Assembly: GCF_000973625.1 (NCBI RefSeq)
Contig: NZ_CP007501.1
Coordinates: 1,550,001-1,614,000, forward strand
DNA from: Polynucleobacter duraquae
GTDB lineage: Bacteria > Pseudomonadota > Gammaproteobacteria > Burkholderiales > Burkholderiaceae
DNA length: 64,000 nt
Reading direction: 5' to 3'
Shown: piece after piece, positions 36,236 to 45,098 of the stretch
How the letters are laid out: each line of letters begins with the position of its first letter
Numbering within the stretch: position 1 is the first letter of the stretch
Notes under the pieces: generated by a model
Database searches by the model: none
What the model was told of the DNA's origin: nothing
The model's input: only the letters and a program-made list of their open reading frames with translations
Made by a program: the position numbers and the translations under genes

Positions 36236-38674
36236 CTAGGCCTTTCTGAGGCGCCAGGCGTTTAATGTAACCGCCAGCGAGGAAAGGGACATACCAATAC
36301 CAGCAACCCAAGGATCCACCCACCCCATCATGGCAGCCGGAATGGCCAAGAGGTTGTAAACCAGAGCCCAAATCAAGTTTTCTTTAATAATCATTTGAGT
36401 TTTATCTGCCAACAATAGAGACTTAGCTAGCGGGGCCAAGGAACTCGCCGTCAAAATCGCATCTGCACCCGCGGTAGCAAGCGGTGCGCCCGCCCCAACG
36501 GCTATGGAGACATCTGCTCTTGCTAGTAGAGGTGCATCGTTAATGCCATCGCCAATAGCCCAAACAAAGTGGCCCTCTTTTTGCAAGCGCTCAATGTAGT
36601 GATATTTATCCTCTGGCGAACAGGCGCCTTTGAAGTGATCGATCCCAACATGATTTGCCCACCACGCAACTGTTGCAGGATCATCTCCAGAAACTAAATG
36701 GACAGTAATCTTGCGAGACTTTGCAGCAGTTAAGAGCCTCTCTAGTCCCACTCTTGGAGTATCTAAAAATAGAAAGCTCGCAATCAAGCCTTTGTTATCC
36801 CCTAGATGCACTTGTCCATACTGACCCTCTTGTGCAATCTGCTGAGCACCAACCCAAGCAGCACTTCCCAGTCGATAAACACCCGAGCTCAGGCCTTTGC
36901 CCAATTGATTAATAACTGCCTCAGGCAAGGTGCTTAGCGAAAGATTATCCGCTTCTGCAGCACGCAACAGTGATAGCGCAAGAGGATGTTTTTGACCCAT
37001 CTCCATGGACGCAGCAATTCTTAATACATCTGCTCGAGAAAATTCTGGACGAGCAACTAAGACTTCTTTTAATTCTGGTTGACCCATAGTGAGAGTGCCT
37101 GTCTTATCCAGCACCAAGTCTGTCGCCTTGACTAAACCCTCTAGCACATGACCACGCACAATCAACAAACCTAGCTTTGTCACAGCCCCCTGAGCTGCAG
37201 CCATCGCCGTTGGTACGGCAAGAGATAGGGCGCAAGGACAGCTGGCAACCAGCACCGAGACTAAAACAGTCCAAGCCCTACTGGGGTCAACGTAATACCA
37301 AATTGCTGAAGATAAGAAAGCAACCATCAACAGAAAGCCTACAAAATATCCAGCCCACTTTTCTGCGAGACTGACCATGACAGGTTTGGCTTGCAATGCT
37401 TGATCTAGTAATGAAGCGATACCTGCAATACGAGTAGATTGACCTACAGCATCGATTCTCATCAATATCGGATTGAGAATATTGTGCGTACCTGCATATA
37501 CTCGATCACCCATCTTCTTATCAATCGGCTTAGATTCGCCGGTCAGTAGTGACTCATCTAAAGTGCTCTCATACTCAATCAAAATGCCGTCAGCCGGAAT
37601 GACATCCCCCGGAGGAACGCGCAGAACTTCACCAGGATTGCAGTTCACTACCGGCACAATTTCCACTTGCTCAGACTGGGGATAGTTCGGCACTCTCTCA
37701 CACGTAGCCGGTAATTGCTTTGCCAGCGCCTCTGCTCCACCCTGTGCATCTTGTCGAGCTAATAGCTCTACATAGCGTGCCGCCAAAATAAAGGCAACAA
37801 ACATGGTGATGGAATCAAAATAGCCCTGACCTGAGCCTGTCACAAGATTTACGGTGCCAGCACTAAATGCTAGGGCTAGAGCTAGAGCAATCGGCACATC
37901 CATACCCAACATATGCGTTTGCTGAAATGAAGTAATGCTCCGCCAAGCTGCTCGGAAAATGGGGCCTGCTGAATACGTCATTACTGGAACCGTGAGAGCC
38001 CAACTGGTCCAGCCCAATAGCAGGTCATACTCCACCGTAATATCGCTGTCACCCACATACATTGGCCAGGCATACATCATGACTTGCATCATGCCGAGCA
38101 ATGCAACCCCTAGTCTAGTAAGCAATTGACGACGTTCTTTTTTGGACTTCTCAATAGAGAGTGAGGGCTCAAAAGGCCATGCCTCGTAACCAATGCGCTC
38201 TATCTCAAAGAGTAAACGAGCAAGACTAGTTTTTTCAGGGGAAAACTCCACCTTAGCCTTTTGACTGACATAATTAATCTGCACATCTTTAACGCCAGGG
38301 ATACGTCGTAGGTGTTGCTCACATAACCAAACACAAGCGGCACAGCGGATCTTCTCCAGTCGAAGCGTAGTCTCCAAATCAGCTGCATCACTACTCGGCC
38401 GAGTGTATCTACTGAGCAAAGAAGGATCATCATAGGGGGTTAAGCTGGGAGGAATTTCACTTGAAGCAAGGTAAGCTGCAGGCTTATCGCTTGACTGTGC
38501 ACGGCGTATATAGAATACCTCTAAGCCTTCTCCATGAATTGTTTGTGCAATTGCCATACAACCGGCACAACAGAATTTTCTATTAACACTATCGAGCTCA
38601 AGCTCGTAAGAGTCATTCGGAAGAATAAAGCTGCCACAGTGATAACAGCTATTGCTTGGCAAGCTAGAGCTCAT
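36236..38674 (-). CDS. ccoI: P1B-type copper ATPase for cbb3 assembly
   Basis: An 812-residue copper-exporting ATPase that supplies the CuB centre of the oxidase. The Cys-rich N-terminus has Cys10, Cys13 and the FCCAGC cluster at 35-39. A metal-binding domain with IRCAACVWLC follows near residue 100. The membrane site is SCPCALSLAVP, the phosphorylation motif is DKTGTLTMG and the hinge is GDGINDAPLL. I start at the ATG at 38674 because its N-terminus fits the family; two upstream in-frame Met codons would overlap the MFS gene. The ribosome site is weak. Confidence 0.93.
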   Translation of the reverse strand: MSSSLPSNSCYHCGSFILPNDSYELELDSVNRKFCCAGCMAIAQTIHGEGLEVFYIRRAQSSDKPAAYLASSEIPPSLTPYDDPSLLSRYTRPSSDAADLETTLRLEKIRCAACVWLCEQHLRRIPGVKDVQINYVSQKAKVEFSPEKTSLARLLFEIERIGYEAWPFEPSLSIEKSKKERRQLLTRLGVALLGMMQVMMYAWPMYVGDSDITVEYDLLLGWTSWALTVPVMTYSAGPIFRAAWRSITSFQQTHMLGMDVPIALALALAFSAGTVNLVTGSGQGYFDSITMFVAFILAARYVELLARQDAQGGAEALAKQLPATCERVPNYPQSEQVEIVPVVNCNPGEVLRVPPGDVIPADGILIEYESTLDESLLTGESKPIDKKMGDRVYAGTHNILNPILMRIDAVGQSTRIAGIASLLDQALQAKPVMVSLAEKWAGYFVGFLLMVAFLSSAIWYYVDPSRAWTVLVSVLVASCPCALSLAVPTAMAAAQGAVTKLGLLIVRGHVLEGLVKATDLVLDKTGTLTMGQPELKEVLVARPEFSRADVLRIAASMEMGQKHPLALSLLRAAEADNLSLSTLPEAVINQLGKGLSSGVYRLGSAAWVGAQQIAQEGQYGQVHLGDNKGLIASFLFLDTPRVGLERLLTAAKSRKITVHLVSGDDPATVAWWANHVGIDHFKGACSPEDKYHYIERLQKEGHFVWAIGDGINDAPLLARADVSIAVGAGAPLATAGADAILTASSLAPLAKSLLLADKTQMIIKENLIWALVYNLLAIPAAMMGWVDPWVAGIGMSLSSLAVTLNAWRLRKA

Positions 38675-38681
38675 AAATGAA

Positions 38682-39926
38682 TCATGATTTGCTGGTAATG
38701 GACCCACTAAACCAGCCGTTACGACGCTCATAAAATATAAACAGAACACCCCAAACTACCACTGCAGCATATGCCCAGACCCAGGATATTTGCGAGGCAC
38801 GTGAGCCAGTTAAATCCAGCACAAAACCAAAAATAGCTGGGCCTAACAACCCGCCTCCAAAGCCCATCAGGGAATGGAGTCCCATTGCAGCACCTTTAAT
38901 ATTGTCTTTAGCGCTAATGACTAAGCCCGCAGTTAAGGTGGAAGAATCGGCCATGATGAAAATTGCATGCCCTACTGCCAAGGCAATAATCAACCACCAA
39001 GATTGTCCTGTTGATAAAGCGAGTGCCACACCAAATGCCGCACTAGATAGCATGACAAAGAAAATCCATTTTTGACGCCCTATTCTTAAGGCAATCTCGT
39101 TTCCGATAATGGATGCAGGAACGCCAAAGAAATTAATCAGACCCGCAAGAGTAGTTGCGGTTAATAAAAAGGGGTCACCTGTCACGATGGCACAGAAACC
39201 AAAAAAGGCTACGATCCAACTGCGGGAAGCAAATAACTCGATTGAGTGGACGGTATAACCAAAAATAAATCCAGAGGCTGTTTTGTCTTGCAAGACTAGG
39301 CGCCACTTATCAACTGGAAAAATATCGTGTAAGCGAATGCGTATTGGACCATGCCACTTTTCATGGGTAAGTGCTGGTATGAATAAGAGCACAATCAACA
39401 GTGCAGTAAATGGGCCTAAGGCAATGATTCCAAAAACGTAGCGCCAGCCTAAGCTATCTAAGATCCAACCAGAACAAAGATAAGAGAAGCCAGTACCAAT
39501 ACCAAAGAATGCGGTGTAGAAGGCGATGTGACGGGTCAGCTCACCGGTTTTAATACGATCTGACAGAATTTTTAAGCCAGGCATATAAGTGCCCGCTAAA
39601 CCAACTCCATTGAGTGCCATAAATATCAAGGCAGTCCAGAAGTTATAGGCAAAGAGGCCCATGCCGAGCAATCCACAGGTCGCTGAAAGACCACCTACGA
39701 GATAGACTTTTTTTGCATCAATGCGATCGGTGAGAGCGGTTGCCAATGGGACCATCAGCATGTAACCAAAGAAAAAGGCGCTAGCAATCAGTCCAGACTG
39801 TAAATTACTGAGATGCCATTCATCTTGTAATGTTGTTAACACCACTGCGTAACAGGCAAAACCTAATAGCGCACAAGTTTGTGCCATCAGCATCAAGGGT
39901 GTGTAACCAGAGGGTTTCAAACGCAT
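38682..39926 (-). CDS. MFS transporter
   Basis: A 414-residue major facilitator with 12 predicted helices. The loop 2-3 motif appears as GYMLMVPLATALTDRIDAKKVY, and the central region holds the cytoplasmic loop around residue 200. No substrate motif is evident; the later half has a VGHAIFIMADSSTLTAG segment. It starts three bases after the PF10014 dioxygenase stop and is probably translated with it. The C-terminal end lies seven bases before ccoI, so read-through into the copper ATPase is possible. Confidence 0.86.
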   Translation of the reverse strand: MRLKPSGYTPLMLMAQTCALLGFACYAVVLTTLQDEWHLSNLQSGLIASAFFFGYMLMVPLATALTDRIDAKKVYLVGGLSATCGLLGMGLFAYNFWTALIFMALNGVGLAGTYMPGLKILSDRIKTGELTRHIAFYTAFFGIGTGFSYLCSGWILDSLGWRYVFGIIALGPFTALLIVLLFIPALTHEKWHGPIRIRLHDIFPVDKWRLVLQDKTASGFIFGYTVHSIELFASRSWIVAFFGFCAIVTGDPFLLTATTLAGLINFFGVPASIIGNEIALRIGRQKWIFFVMLSSAAFGVALALSTGQSWWLIIALAVGHAIFIMADSSTLTAGLVISAKDNIKGAAMGLHSLMGFGGGLLGPAIFGFVLDLTGSRASQISWVWAYAAVVVWGVLFIFYERRNGWFSGSITSKS

Positions 39927-39929
39927 AAA

Positions 39930-40685
39930 TTACTGCTGACTGCTATTTGGAGAATCCTGGAAGCCGTTTGAGCGGAACGTGAGTACCAAAGTATCCCTAT
40001 AGCCGTACTGTCCCAAGGGCTGAATCGGAGTCGATTCATGAATCATTTTTTCATCATTCATCAGCAATAAAGACCAAGGCTCAGTGAGAGTAAATCGCAA
40101 ACCAGTAGAACCGGTGGCACTAAAAATTCGGGTCTCGCCACCCTTGACATCGACTCGATTGATTAAAAAGACAGCTACAAAATCAACGCCGTCACGATGC
40201 GCCCCCTCAGGCGTTGGTCGCCCAATGCCATCTGTCGTATCAATCCGAAATTGGTGGGCCTCAATAAACCATGTATTAACTTGCTTAACGCCATCCAGAA
40301 TATGAGTCAGTCCCAACAAAAGAGCATGCCAGGTAGGGTTACTAGTGAGCTCAGCTTGCGAAGGTTCAAACCAACGTTCTATACCGCCATGCAGCGCGTT
40401 GTAATCGACAGACTGCCAGTGTGCACGATGCGGCACCTTAGCCAAAGATTGTCCCTTAACCTCAAAGCTTGAATGACGGCGAAAACGATACCGCCCACCA
40501 TCCTTAAGATACGGGTCTCTAGGCAAGCCTTCCCAGAATTGAGTGAGATTGAGTAGCTGATTAAGATCCACATGTGCAATCTGCGCTACATCCTGAGCAG
40601 AGACAACTGCAAAGCCATCATCTTGTAAAGATTGAACCAACTCCCTAGCGGGCGTTAATGGGGGTAAAAGGCTGGAAAGAGTCAT
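39930..40685 (-). CDS. 2OG-Fe(II) dioxygenase family protein (PF10014-like)
   Basis: A 251-residue protein with a jelly-roll dioxygenase pattern. The iron triad is probably His and Asp in GAHRDGVDFVAV with a distal His in EKMIHESTPI, and the 2-oxoglutarate Arg lies in the final YRDTLVLTFR strand. The GRYRFRRHSSFEV segment is typical of the PF10014 group, which includes free amino acid hydroxylases such as the Bacillus isoleucine dioxygenase. The MFS transporter immediately downstream could move the substrate or product (inference). Confidence 0.82.
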   Translation of the reverse strand: MTLSSLLPPLTPARELVQSLQDDGFAVVSAQDVAQIAHVDLNQLLNLTQFWEGLPRDPYLKDGGRYRFRRHSSFEVKGQSLAKVPHRAHWQSVDYNALHGGIERWFEPSQAELTSNPTWHALLLGLTHILDGVKQVNTWFIEAHQFRIDTTDGIGRPTPEGAHRDGVDFVAVFLINRVDVKGGETRIFSATGSTGLRFTLTEPWSLLLMNDEKMIHESTPIQPLGQYGYRDTLVLTFRSNGFQDSPNSSQQ

Positions 40686-40714
40686 AGGTATATTTTAGGC
40701 GCATACCAATCAAT

Positions 40715-42040
40715 TTAGGAATACAGGTTCAAACGGTTGCGAACGTCCCCCACATGACCTTTTAAGTCATACAACTCTTTTGCATCCAACATGGATACTT
40801 TAATGTTACCTACCCTTCGCTCAATATTCTCCAAATCCTTCAAGTTCTTTTCTTTTAAATCAGGATTAGAGGCATGTCTTTCAATCACCTTAAGCTCCTC
40901 ATACACTTGAGATAGCTTGAGGCGCAAGAGTAAATTCTTAGCTGCGGGGATGTAAGTAAATAAGGGAATCAAAATCACTAGAAGTGGAATTACAATTTTT
41001 GCAAAGCGTCCAATCCACACCGCCGTCCAGAAAGGTAAATGGCGATGCAAGAAAGACGGTCCATCCTTTAAGTAGATTTCAGCATCAACATGCAAAGGAA
41101 AATCAAGACCAGAACCAGATGGAAACTCTCCCGGCTTTTGTAAATAGGAATAAGTTTTTAATACATCGTAGGTAGCCCCAAGTAACAGTGTTACCAATGC
41201 AGGACTAATATCACTCTTACCTACTAAGGTTGCAGTTGCAGCAAGCACCTGAATATCTTGACGCGGCAGATCATAGGCGATGCTCACGACACCACGCGGT
41301 ACTGTTACTTTTGAGAGGAAAGGAAACAAGTGCACATAAGCTTCAGCCTGCTCAAAGTTCATTAAGCGAATGCCGGGAGTTTCATAAAATTTTTTGACTA
41401 AAGGAGCCTCCGCAGCACTTACCAAAAATACAGCATCTAACTCACCCTTTTTGAACTTCTCTAATGCATCCAGTGGCTTTAATTTTTCAGCACGAATATC
41501 GCTCAGACTCAGTCCGCTTGCTGCAAGCAATTGAGAAGTCAGGGACAAGGTGCCGCTACCTTCATTTCCGATAGATACTCGCTTACCTTTTAACTGACTC
41601 AATAAACCCAATCGCCCCGATTCAGTTGGAAAGCTAGACTCTCTGTACCAAACCCATACCGGCTCATAAAACACACCGGCGATAGAAATAAAATCAGGGT
41701 ACTTGGATAAGTCCGCTACGCCACCCTGCACCATTGCAAAATCTACTCCAGAGTACTGGTCACTTAGTAAGGCTAAGTTGTCACCCGTTCCGCCGGTCGT
41801 ACGTAATTTCATAGATACGCCTTGCTCAGCAAGCTCACTTTGGAGCTTTTCACCAAACTGCTGATAAAGACCGGTTGGGAAACCCGTTGCCAGCTCAATT
41901 GATCTGGGCGGAGGCGGCACCAATACCCAGAGCGTGGCAAACAGCATGGCAACCAAAATCAAAAAGGCGATGGATACTGCCACAGGGTTATAAATATTTT
42001 TGCGTATGAAGTTCATAAGAATTCTGCTTGTTTTTGCCAT
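40715..42040 (-). CDS. Membrane-anchored TAXI-type solute-binding protein
   Basis: A 441-residue protein with a TAXI domain held by two membrane helices. An uncleaved N-terminal helix (VSIAFLILVAMLFATLWVLV) precedes the hallmark LATGFPTGLYQQFG. After the TAXI domain a second helix (IVIPLLVILIPLFTYIP) is followed by a charged tail, rich in Glu and Lys, likely coiled coil and cytoplasmic. No TRAP permease gene is adjacent. The architecture resembles a sensor or adaptor more than a free receptor. A start at the in-frame ATG 24 bases downstream is possible. Confidence 0.82.
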   Translation of the reverse strand: MAKTSRILMNFIRKNIYNPVAVSIAFLILVAMLFATLWVLVPPPPRSIELATGFPTGLYQQFGEKLQSELAEQGVSMKLRTTGGTGDNLALLSDQYSGVDFAMVQGGVADLSKYPDFISIAGVFYEPVWVWYRESSFPTESGRLGLLSQLKGKRVSIGNEGSGTLSLTSQLLAASGLSLSDIRAEKLKPLDALEKFKKGELDAVFLVSAAEAPLVKKFYETPGIRLMNFEQAEAYVHLFPFLSKVTVPRGVVSIAYDLPRQDIQVLAATATLVGKSDISPALVTLLLGATYDVLKTYSYLQKPGEFPSGSGLDFPLHVDAEIYLKDGPSFLHRHLPFWTAVWIGRFAKIVIPLLVILIPLFTYIPAAKNLLLRLKLSQVYEELKVIERHASNPDLKEKNLKDLENIERRVGNIKVSMLDAKELYDLKGHVGDVRNRLNLYS

Positions 42041-42131
42041 TATGCCCCGAGCCCAAGGATCTAGAGGGTAATGAATTGATTCGAATTATTTCGGGATAAG
42101 ATAGGGGTTTTAAAGAGCCATTAGGACAATA

Positions 42132-42893
42132 ATGAATTCAGCTGCCAACAAAGTAGCCCTGGTCACAGGAGCTGGAACAGGTATCGGAAAAGCTGCAGCA
42201 AAAGCACTGTTGCAGGGTGGATTTAGAGTCGTTCTCACTGGTAGAAATCTGGAGAAGCTCAATTTAGCCATTCAAAATATTGGTGGGAGCAATCAAAACT
42301 GCCTCGCAGTAAGCTGCGATGTCGGCAAACCAGAGCAAGTAAAAAAGCTGTTTTCAGAAATCCAACAACAGTTTGGCCGGATCGACGTGCTCTTTAATAA
42401 TGCAGGCATGGGAGCGCCCGCAATCCCTATGGAAGAACTGAGCTACGAACAATGGATGAATGTTGTTAATGCGAATCTCTGTGGAGCTTTCCTATGCTCA
42501 CAAGAGGCTATCCGCATGATGAAAGCTCAGACTCCGCAAGGTGGTCGAATTATTAATAATGGCTCGATCTCTGCGCATGCACCCCGTCCAATGTCTGCCC
42601 CATACACCGCCACTAAACATGCCATGACTGGATTAACCAAATCGATTGCGTTGGATGGTCGTCCATTTAATATTACCTGCGGTCAGATCGATATAGGTAA
42701 TGCTGGCACTGAAATGACCATCCCTATGGCTGCCGGCATTTTGCAGCCAGATGGCTCAAAAAAGGTTGAGCCACTCATGGATGTAGAACATGTTGGGCAA
42801 GCTGTCCTGCATATGGCTCAGCTACCTTTAGAGAGCAATATCCTGTCAATGACCATCATGGCAAGCAACATGCCATTTGTTGGTCGAGGCTAA
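42132..42893 (+). CDS. Short-chain dehydrogenase/reductase
   Basis: A 253-residue classical SDR. The nucleotide motif is GAGTGIGKA, the structural NNAG motif is present (LFNNAGMG), and the active site is Ser in NNGSISAH with YTATKHA supplying Tyr and Lys. The length is standard. It is monocistronic and converges directly on the end of ccmI with no spacer. The substrate is unknown; SDRs of this type usually act on secondary alcohols or ketones. Confidence 0.9.
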   Translation: MNSAANKVALVTGAGTGIGKAAAKALLQGGFRVVLTGRNLEKLNLAIQNIGGSNQNCLAVSCDVGKPEQVKKLFSEIQQQFGRIDVLFNNAGMGAPAIPMEELSYEQWMNVVNANLCGAFLCSQEAIRMMKAQTPQGGRIINNGSISAHAPRPMSAPYTATKHAMTGLTKSIALDGRPFNITCGQIDIGNAGTEMTIPMAAGILQPDGSKKVEPLMDVEHVGQAVLHMAQLPLESNILSMTIMASNMPFVGRG

Positions 42894-44084
42894 TTAAGGC
42901 CTAATCTGTTCAATGACGAGGCGAGCATTGGTCGTGCCCACCTTGATCGTTTGCGGCGTAGATATCAAGTCACCGGGTTCTGGCATTGCCATTCCAGTTT
43001 TTGAAATACGTACCTCAACCGAGACTTCTGGCATTTGAGAAATTAACGCATTGGGACTCATTGCCAAAGCATCATTTAAAACAAAACTCATTGGGAATGC
43101 AGTAACTGCAGTTTTGAGAACGGTCACTGGCATACGCTCACCTGGTTTACGAGCGATCACCATCAAAACATCGCCTGCTTTAATTTTAGACTTCAGTTCT
43201 GGCACAATTTCTACCTGGCCACTCACACCTTGATTACTAATTACTGGCGTACTAGCTGGCGCAAGGCCACCCTTGCTCCGTGCCTCAGCAATTGAAGAAG
43301 CAATTGCACGCGCCTCATCTGTCTCTGGGGGTAATTGCTTTGCTAACTTCTCCCAAGACTGCACTGCAGCTTTATAGTTCTGCGCATTAAAAGCGGCAGT
43401 TCCAGAAAGCCAAAGAGCCAATAAATTATTTGGGTCCTGGGATAATGCCTTGTTAATGAGTTGCTGTGGCTTACCAGCAAAATTACCATTTGCATTAGCT
43501 GCCAATACATCAGCATAGTCAGCTAATAATTGCGGGTCCGAATCAACAAAAGAACCTGCGCGAGCATAGGCATTTGCAGCTTCAGTATTACGACCCAAAA
43601 TCCGATAGGAGCGAGCTAGCATAGCCCAACCCTTGAGATTGTCAGGCTCCTTATCCATCTTAGCCGCAAACTCTTCAACCATCTTTTCAACTGACTCTTG
43701 AGTCATCGGTTTCTCAGTGCTCTGCTCGGCAATCTGAGCGGCATCACCAAGGTAGAAATAGAAACCCGCTGAAAGGATTGCTACAAAAAGACAAATCCCA
43801 ATGATGGTTTTCTTAGGCGAGCCCAGCACCGCAAGATCATCCGCCTCATCCGTATCCTGAAAAAGCCGCTGACGCATTTCTGCATGAGTCTGCTCATAGC
43901 TATGGCTATCTACAGTACCTACCAAACGATCGGCCTCCAGCTTATCAAGCTCTTCCCGATAGATGGCCGCATTCATCTGACGACGCGAGGTCGCGGATTC
44001 TTTTGCAGGGAAAAACAGTGGGCGCAAGAGCAGCACCAAGACTAGGATCAATAAAAAAAGAGCGGATATTACAAAACTAGTCAT
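42894..44084 (-). CDS. ccmI: Cytochrome c maturation protein CcmI
   Basis: A 396-residue protein with two N-terminal membrane helices flanking a charged loop, followed by a periplasmic TPR region (for example KGWAMLARSYRILGRNTEAANAYARAG) and a C-terminal extension. CcmI binds apocytochrome c and presents it to CcmFH. It is the last gene of the nine-gene ccm operon, one base after ccmH. The C-terminal 130 residues resemble the extended forms found in Burkholderiales. Confidence 0.94.
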   Translation of the reverse strand: MTSFVISALFLLILVLVLLLRPLFFPAKESATSRRQMNAAIYREELDKLEADRLVGTVDSHSYEQTHAEMRQRLFQDTDEADDLAVLGSPKKTIIGICLFVAILSAGFYFYLGDAAQIAEQSTEKPMTQESVEKMVEEFAAKMDKEPDNLKGWAMLARSYRILGRNTEAANAYARAGSFVDSDPQLLADYADVLAANANGNFAGKPQQLINKALSQDPNNLLALWLSGTAAFNAQNYKAAVQSWEKLAKQLPPETDEARAIASSIAEARSKGGLAPASTPVISNQGVSGQVEIVPELKSKIKAGDVLMVIARKPGERMPVTVLKTAVTAFPMSFVLNDALAMSPNALISQMPEVSVEVRISKTGMAMPEPGDLISTPQTIKVGTTNARLVIEQIRP

Positions 44085-44085
44085 A

Positions 44086-44574
44086 TTATTTTTCTATTGA
44101 ACTGGACTTGGCATCCTGAAGTAGTGTATCAATACGACGATTATCTGCTTCAGATAGCGTGGTACTGGGCACAGCCTGATTTCTGCGACGCAGATACACC
44201 ATCAAGCCAATAATTCCTGCAAGCAAAATTACAAAAGGGCCTATCCATAGGAGCCAGGTGATCGGCTTTACAGGCGGGCGATATAAAACGAAGTCGCCGT
44301 AACGCTCCACCATAAAATTCCGAATCTGCTCATCCGTCTTGCCCTCAGTAATGAGGATACGAATTTCTCGGCGCAAGTCATTTGCTAAATCAGAGCGTGA
44401 GCCGGCAAGGGATTCATTCTGACAAACCAAGCAGCGCATTTCTTCCGAAATCACAATCAGACGCTGCTCTATTACTGGGTCATCAGCCAAAGGCACTGCA
44501 TCCTTAGCAGACGTGCTGATAGAACACAGTAGGACAAAAGTGAGTAAGAGTGATGAAAGCGTCTTTCTCAACAT
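44086..44574 (-). CDS. ccmH: Cytochrome c maturation protein CcmH
   Basis: A 162-residue protein with a signal peptide, the thiol motif LRCLVCQNESLAGS (Cys48, Cys51) and one C-terminal membrane helix. This is the short CcmH (CcmL) type, with the CcmI part encoded separately. It keeps apocytochrome cysteines reduced. The stop of ccmG and the start of ccmH share one base. Confidence 0.95.
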   Translation of the reverse strand: MLRKTLSSLLLTFVLLCSISTSAKDAVPLADDPVIEQRLIVISEEMRCLVCQNESLAGSRSDLANDLRREIRILITEGKTDEQIRNFMVERYGDFVLYRPPVKPITWLLWIGPFVILLAGIIGLMVYLRRRNQAVPSTTLSEADNRRIDTLLQDAKSSSIEK

Positions 44575-45098
44575 TATTTAAGCTCATCTAACAAAGGAAT
44601 GATCTTGTTACGAAGTAATTCCATCGTGATCGGTCCAATATGTTTGAACCGAATGACGCCTGTCTTGTCAATCACATAGGTCTCTGGAACGCCATAGACA
44701 CCATAGTCAATCCCCACTCGGCCTTTGGCATCAAAAGCTGACAATAAGTACGGGTCACCTTGACGAGCCAGCATGGCCATCGCGTCGTCACGCTTATCTT
44801 TGTAATCCAATCCAATAATTGGGGCTACCTGCAATTTACCTAGCTCAACGAGAACGGGGTGCTCCTCACGGCAAGCAACACACCAAGAGGCCCAGACATT
44901 CAAAATCCAAGGCTTGCCTTTCATACTCTCTGGTGAAAAGGTTTTTCCAGGATCTGCCAGTTGAGGTAACTCAAAAGCAGGCGCCTGCTTACCAATCAGT
45001 GGAGAAGGTATTTCTTGTGGATCACGATTTAAGCCTACTGCTAAAAATCCAACCAAAATGACAAACAAAATCAGTGGAATTAAAAACTTGGCTTTCAT
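44574..45098 (-). CDS. ccmG: Thiol:disulfide oxidoreductase CcmG/DsbE
   Basis: A 174-residue membrane-tethered thioredoxin-fold protein. An N-terminal helix anchors it, and the active site is WASWCVACREEH with Cys73 and Cys76. The pair CVAC differs from the common CPTC, which will shift the redox potential. A cis-Pro region is seen as YGVYGVPETYVID. It reduces apocytochrome thiols for haem attachment. It overlaps ccmF by four bases. Confidence 0.95.
   Translation of the reverse strand: MKAKFLIPLILFVILVGFLAVGLNRDPQEIPSPLIGKQAPAFELPQLADPGKTFSPESMKGKPWILNVWASWCVACREEHPVLVELGKLQVAPIIGLDYKDKRDDAMAMLARQGDPYLLSAFDAKGRVGIDYGVYGVPETYVIDKTGVIRFKHIGPITMELLRNKIIPLLDELK

Noticed and set aside
42060..42131. 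FNR-like TTGATTCGAATTA before the SDR gene
   Set aside because: The second half-site does not match ATCAA or GTCAA, so it is probably chance.
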